Source: Nephromyces sp. MM_2019 (taxonomy: Eukaryota > Apicomplexa > Aconoidasida > Nephromycida). Taken from it: a stretch of 52,735 bases of DNA. The position numbers were made by a program, and so were the translations under genes. Shown piece after piece: positions 47,977 through 52,735 of this stretch (position 1 is the stretch's first letter; every line of letters starts with the position of its first letter). Below the pieces are notes generated by a model. The model saw only the letters and a list, made by a program, of their open reading frames with translations. It was not told the origin of the DNA and did not search any database. The stretch covers positions 1 to 52,735 of the forward strand of contig JADHZB010000519.1 of the NCBI GenBank assembly GCA_015657535.1, written 5' to 3'.

Positions 47977-49416
47977 CAAAATTTTTTAAGTTAACTTAAA
48001 AACGAAGAATAGATTTACTATGCTGATCACTAGAACTGAAACAAACAAAGTCTTTTATAAAACAGAAATTCACATAAAAGACTCCCTCACGTGATACTTA
48101 ATAGTATAACTAGTATTTAAATCATCTTTAGAACTTATATATTTTTTCTAAAAATATGATTTATATCAAATTACTTTTTGAATGTAAATATATCCTTTTT
48201 GTATTAAGTAACTTACGTCCAAAATACAGAAACATCCTTTTTTAAGCGCTTTTTATGTAAAATGATCTAAAACAACATAATTTAGGGCGAATCAATTAAG
48301 AACTATTGCATAATATATGTATTCTAAATATATAAAACTCAATAAGTCAAGCACTTATATATCACATCAATCAACCAGGCCTACTTAGCTTTTAATTGAT
48401 TTATTACACCTTCAAAATTGGTGATTTCTTTTAAACATTTTATTTAGAAAAATATGATTTTCCAAAATATAATAATTAAACTTTATTCAACTGATAACAC
48501 CTAAACAAGGTGTTTAAAAAACTTGTTTGAAGAATTTTTACATATAACTTTATCTTCGAAGCCTATTAAAGTTTAATTGCGCCATTGTATTTAATTTTTA
48601 AATATAATTACATCTTTAGGAAGTAATTTTATTACTTAGAGTTGATAATAAATTAACTTTTTTCCAAACGCTTGTGCTTTGACTCTGTAAAATTAGCAAA
48701 AAGTGACCTCTCTTTATAACTTAGATACCTTTTGATATATAAATTAATTATTATACCAAATATCCCATAGTTAAAGCATAGTATGAACACCTTACATGTA
48801 ATACTAAAAAAAATTGCAATGAACTTAAATTTTATTCCAACAATTTCCTTATATAATATTTTAAAAAACCTAAAATTAAGGACACTTTTATTAAAAATCA
48901 GGGCATTTTTTTTAGTTCTTTCAATAGAAAGACCTAGATTTTTGTTAAAATAGTTTTCTCTTTTTATAAACATTATAATAAGCACCTTAAGAAGTTAATT
49001 TAACTAGAAATATGTACATTTAATGACTTAGCTTTTAACTTTGACAACTAAACTTATTATTGCTTTTAAATGTAGAAATCACTATCACATTGGATTACAA
49101 CAATTTTGGATAAATAAATATTCCTCTTACTTAAATTAAAATAATTTAATCTCAAAAAAGCAAAATTAGATTATGTTAGCTCATTAAAAATTAATAAAAA
49201 ATTTCCAACTCTGAAATTCCTTGGGAAATTCAATAATATAAGTTTAATTTACAAAACTCAAACTATTTTAATCTACATATTCTTTTGCCAGCCTGAATTA
49301 CCAATTACAATTTTACCAGACCTTACTTACCTTCTTGACCATTATTTAATCTTAATTGGTGATTTAAATCAGCTCAATCCCATTAATCATAAAAATTTGA
49401 TAGCTTGCTCAGCAAA
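47977..49416. other. Spacer between DAD1 and the 146-residue gene
   Basis: AT-rich tandem spacer. A 110-codon frame at 48653-48985 (-) is Ile/Phe/Lys/Asn-rich, has no recognisable motif or intron partner, and is compatible with chance for this composition. Confidence 0.6.
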
Positions 49417-50323
49417 ATGAAGGGTACCCCAATAGGTAATCTTGTGGCACCAAGTATATGTAAATTAAAAATTTTAATAATTCACTAATTGTGTATGGGC
49501 TAATTAACTTTTCCAATACAAAAATAGCAAAAAGTTTCACTTTGTTTTAGTACAAGTTTAGTATTTTATTATTTGGCTTGTTTTAAGTTCAATTAAGTAG
49601 TATTAAGGTCATTAGGAATGTGAATTATCTTTAAATTTATCAATTTCCTTGAATAAAAGCCTATTAACATTTGATATACCAATTCTTTAAATCAATTTTC
49701 GTTCAGAGAAAAAAAAAATTGAACATCATACTACAGAGCCAGCCATTTGGTCATACTCCTTCAGTAAAGAAGCTTCCCATAATGCAGAAGTCTCAAGTGC
49801 ATTCAGTGGGGTTTCTGGAAAAGCTAGTAGCCCTGGATCACCTACTTTCTCAAGCGCATCATCACCTCAACTTCCTGATAATGTCCAAGGTCAAATGCCA
49901 GATTATAACTCCATGCTTGCAGCTGCTATGTATGATAGTTTGAAGAGTAATTATGACTACGTTCTACAGGTTATGAAAAGCCTTAATAAATTTAAGTTAT
50001 TGACTAATAATGCTATATGCATTTCAAGTATACACAAAAATCTTTTTTATCTATGTATTTTATAATTAAGACTGTATAAATTGTGGAAACTAATCTAAAA
50101 ATAAAATTCAAAGAAGTTCAAAATTAAATAAAACTCATTGAAATTTTCAAAATATTTTCTTCAGACACAATACGGTACTGGTATGGATCAAAGTGGAAAT
50201 GTTTGGAACGGAATTACAATTGCTCCTTATTTCAAAGGAAAGGATAAAGTGAAACCTTTCCCCCCTATAGGCCCCCAATTGATACAACAGCCAAAAAAAA
50301 AGTGGTATATGTTTTGTTGTTAA
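49417..50323 (+). CDS. Unrecognised 146-residue protein with C-terminal Cys-Cys, 3 exons
   Basis: Exons 49417-49435, 49707-49969 and 50165-50323 sum to 441 bases in one frame. Splice sites are gtaatc/ttcag and gttatg/ttcag. Exon 1 encodes only 'MKGTPI' plus a split Glu, so the start is the least certain part. A Lys-rich start and a Ser/Pro/Gly/Ala-rich spacer (about 35-65) are followed by a compact segment, 'PDYNSMLAAAMYDSLKSNYD' and 'TQYGTGMDQSGNVWNGITIA' with 'PYFKGKDKVKPFPPIGPQ', that reads as a conserved domain. The end 'KKKWYMFCC' (basic patch, aromatics, two terminal Cys) looks like a lipidated membrane tail, either dual palmitoylation or Rab-type -CC prenylation, though no GTPase domain is present. 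There is no signal peptide. An inner-membrane-complex or peripheral membrane role is possible but only a guess. Confidence 0.6.
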
Positions 50324-51382
50324 AAGTGGTGTTATAATTTATAAAACATTTACTGTTTTGATTATTTATTAATTACTTTTCTACCTATAATTATTTAAAA
50401 TAAAGTTATTTTTCAATCTTTTTTTTATATTTCATTGATACCTCAAAGCTATAAAACTTCAATTATGATAGATTAATCATTGTAAAAAAAAGGACACAAT
50501 AGTAACTACAAATATAAAATTCTTTACTATATTTATATCTTGATTTTTGATTTAAAATAAAACAAGTTTCTTAATTCAATTTAACTGAGACTTTCTCATT
50601 AATGGTATACTAAGCGATCTAAACAATTCTTAGAATACCACATTATCACAAAACCCCATATACCACATTGAAACACATTTTATGAGCTGAAAAATTTTAC
50701 TAAATTTACCTATAAAAACAAAGACATTGGAACAATCTTAATGTTGTTAGTAACCATTGAATTTTATCAACTCATCTTATATCTTCAATTTCTCATGTTA
50801 CAAATTCATTTTAAGCTCTAAATTATTTGATATCAAATCATCAACAAGTAAAGGCTTACTAAAAGTGTGAAAATTTATTTTATGGCTTCATTTCACTTAA
50901 ATGTAATGTTTAAAAGGCTTTTAATAGTATATCAAACTTTCCAATAGTTACTTTGTAATATTTAGAGATATTTCATAAGTCATTGATTCAATAAAACATT
51001 AGAGTTTTATTGATCTTGTGAATCCTAAAAAAGTGATTAAAAATAGAAATTTTACCTGATATTCAAAGTTATTTCAAAGCTTTTTCTCCGACATCAATAT
51101 ATATCGTTGATTCACCTTAAATTTAATATAAGTTATAGGATAAGAAAAATGTGACTTGAGTAGTTAAAATATTTGAAAGCTTAACAAATTTGAATATATT
51201 TAAAACTCAAATTTGTAAGAATTTGTTAATTCTTTTTAATTTTAAGATTCTTTATAATGATTGAGCTCAATTATATAAATAATTTTAATGGCATAAATGA
51301 GCATATTTTTGATCCATATTTACACTTTAGTAATCATTAATTGAATGAGGTTAACTTAACATTACTAGTTAACGTAGGCTTG

Positions 51383-51420
<38 letters not shown>

Positions 51421-51706
51421 GAATATCTTCATAATGAAAAAATAATACTTGTTGTTAATCTCTAAATCACTCCATGCATGACATAATGCATATCTCTGCT
51501 CTTATTTTTATTAAAACAAAACTTTGTTATGATTACTTATAGGTATTAACAAATGAATATTTAACAACTTATATTTATTGGGTTATTCCCTGTCTTCATA
51601 TGTATACTTATCAATAACTAAACTCTAGTCCTTTCGAATTTTTACTTCTTCTCTTAAGTCTTTGATATTATTTAAATTCTCCTAACACCTTTACCTCACT
51701 CCAACA
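50324..51706. other. Spacer between the 146-residue gene and SPT16
   Basis: AT-rich tandem spacer with a (TA)n tract at about 51390-51415. The final 120 bases before SPT16 are C/T-rich and G-poor. No gene is seen. Confidence 0.7.
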
Positions 51707-52735
51707 ATGGAGAAAGAGAGAAAGGTTCAATTAAATGTTGAGGACATCCACCTCAAACTTAAAAGGCTATGGAAAATATGGGGAGCCGGTTACTCCGACA
51801 CATCTTCACCCTGGTACAAATTAGACGGTTTTTACATATTATCGGGTAAACAAGCTCAAGAGGAAAGCATCGACTACAAAGTTGATCAATTCCAGTAAGC
51901 TTTCACTAATATTTAAGCCATGTCTTAGGATATATAAGAAACACACTCTTTCTATCTCCCCATAATTATGCTATGACTATCTATTGAGCTATAGATAGCT
52001 CCATTCTGTTAGATTGAAGTTTGCTTACTTCAATCAAATACATAGCGACAAGCATATTTCTAATAACCAATCATTCAATAACTCTGAAACTTTATTCACA
52101 CTACTTATATAACACCTATGCCTCTTAAAATGAAGCCTTTCAACTTATTTTACCTATTCTTGCAATACTTTAAGAAGCAATAGTGCCTTCTACATTTGCT
52201 TTATACTCATGATTGTAATTATATATATATACTGAGCACTTACATTAAGGATAAATAAAGTGTAAATAATAGAATATCAATCTTTTTTATAGCTCTGATT
52301 TTTTGATAACCTTGGTGCTTTTGAACTATATGCTGCACATAATTATGAACCTACAAGCTTCATAGAATCCTATATATATACATATATATGTACTTTTAAA
52401 TATATTTGTGTGTACTTGCATTCAAAATAACCCCACAGAATTTGGTTAACGGGTTTTAATTTTCCTGAGACTCTCTTTTTCTTCACCCATGATGAACGAA
52501 TTATTGTTGTTACCAGTCCCAAAAAATGTGGGTGTGTGTATTTACAACATATTAACTGTAACTTATAAATCTACTTGTATTATAAAATCTTACTATTATT
52601 TCACTTATCCCAGTTTGTAATTATGTACACAATTTAGGCTCTATACTACCGATTAATATGCTCTATATAGAAACAAAACGATTATTTATACATTTCTAGA
52701 TTGTTACACACATATTATAGCTACTCATATATATA
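51707..52735 (+). CDS. SPT16: FACT complex large subunit SPT16, 5' part (runs off window)
   Basis: Exon 1 is 51707-51894 (donor gtaagc, phase 2). Exon 2 starts at 52439 and runs to about 52531; its donor is ambiguous between gtgggt (52528) and gtgtgt (52532). The rest lies beyond the window. SPT16 with SSRP1/POB3 forms FACT, which loosens and reassembles nucleosomes during transcription and replication. The visible 90-odd residues are the start of the N-terminal aminopeptidase-like domain: 'HLKLKRLWKIWG', 'YKLDGFYILSGK', then 'IWLTGFNFPETLFFFTHDER' and 'IIVVTSPKK', matching family TWLxGYExxxTxxxFxxxxIxxxxSxKK. In-frame reading of exon 1 meets TAA just past the donor, so the intron is needed. 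Confidence 0.8.

Noticed and set aside
48653..48985. 110-codon minus-strand frame between DAD1 and the 146-residue gene.
   Set aside because: Ile/Phe/Lys-rich with no family signature. Length is borderline for chance; transcript evidence would be needed.

Overview
The window is AT-rich nuclear DNA of a unicellular eukaryote. All 55 introns I could place are GT...AG. TAA, TAG and TGA each end genes, so the code is standard. I read twelve protein genes: ten recognised by family motifs, one with a weaker domain match, and one unrecognised. The best guess is an apicomplexan or close alveolate relative, based on base composition, intron density, a lysyl-tRNA synthetase motif-2 region like the Plasmodium enzyme, and a degenerate GAR-like cytoskeletal domain. 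Genus cannot be told from sequence alone.

Layout: 1-4999 no convincing gene; 5000-7595 (-) GOST-family seven-TM protein; 11034-11693 (+) PIG-F; 13703-18303 (+) arginyl-tRNA synthetase (13 exons, an N gap in intron 8); 19726-21187 (-) ARF1-type GTPase (5 exons); 26467-27668 (+) Derlin (2 exons, C-terminal p97-binding box); 29304-31088 (+) secreted protein with an Hsp20/alpha-crystallin-like domain (3 exons); 32299-35026 (-) lysyl-tRNA synthetase (13 exons); 37475-39673 (+) BUB3 (10 exons); 40765-44014 (-) 515-residue coiled-coil protein with a GAR-like domain (11 exons); 47361-47976 (+) DAD1/OST subunit (2 exons); 49417-50323 (+) 146-residue protein ending in Cys-Cys (3 exons); 51707-end (+) 5' part of SPT16, cut by the window edge. 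Wherever a multi-exon gene is complete, the summed exons form one open frame of the length usual for its family.

The noncoding DNA is of two kinds. Left of about 30 kb, spacers and introns are packed with TG, CA and TA repeats with striking strand polarity. The sense strand upstream of start codons is C/A-rich and almost free of G, and spacers often switch from TG-rich to CA-rich in their middle. Right of about 31 kb the spacers are plain AT-rich and introns are shorter. Spacer length follows gene orientation: convergent 1.1-1.4 kb, tandem 1.4-2.0 kb, divergent 2.4-5.3 kb.

Functionally the set is housekeeping, with many endomembrane genes: GPI-anchor ethanolamine phosphate transfer (PIG-F), N-glycosylation (DAD1), ERAD (Derlin), coat recruitment (ARF1), a Golgi-type GOST protein and a secreted Hsp20-like protein. 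There are also two tRNA synthetases, a spindle-checkpoint WD protein and a histone chaperone. I found no tRNA, rRNA, CRISPR array, transposase or telomeric repeat.
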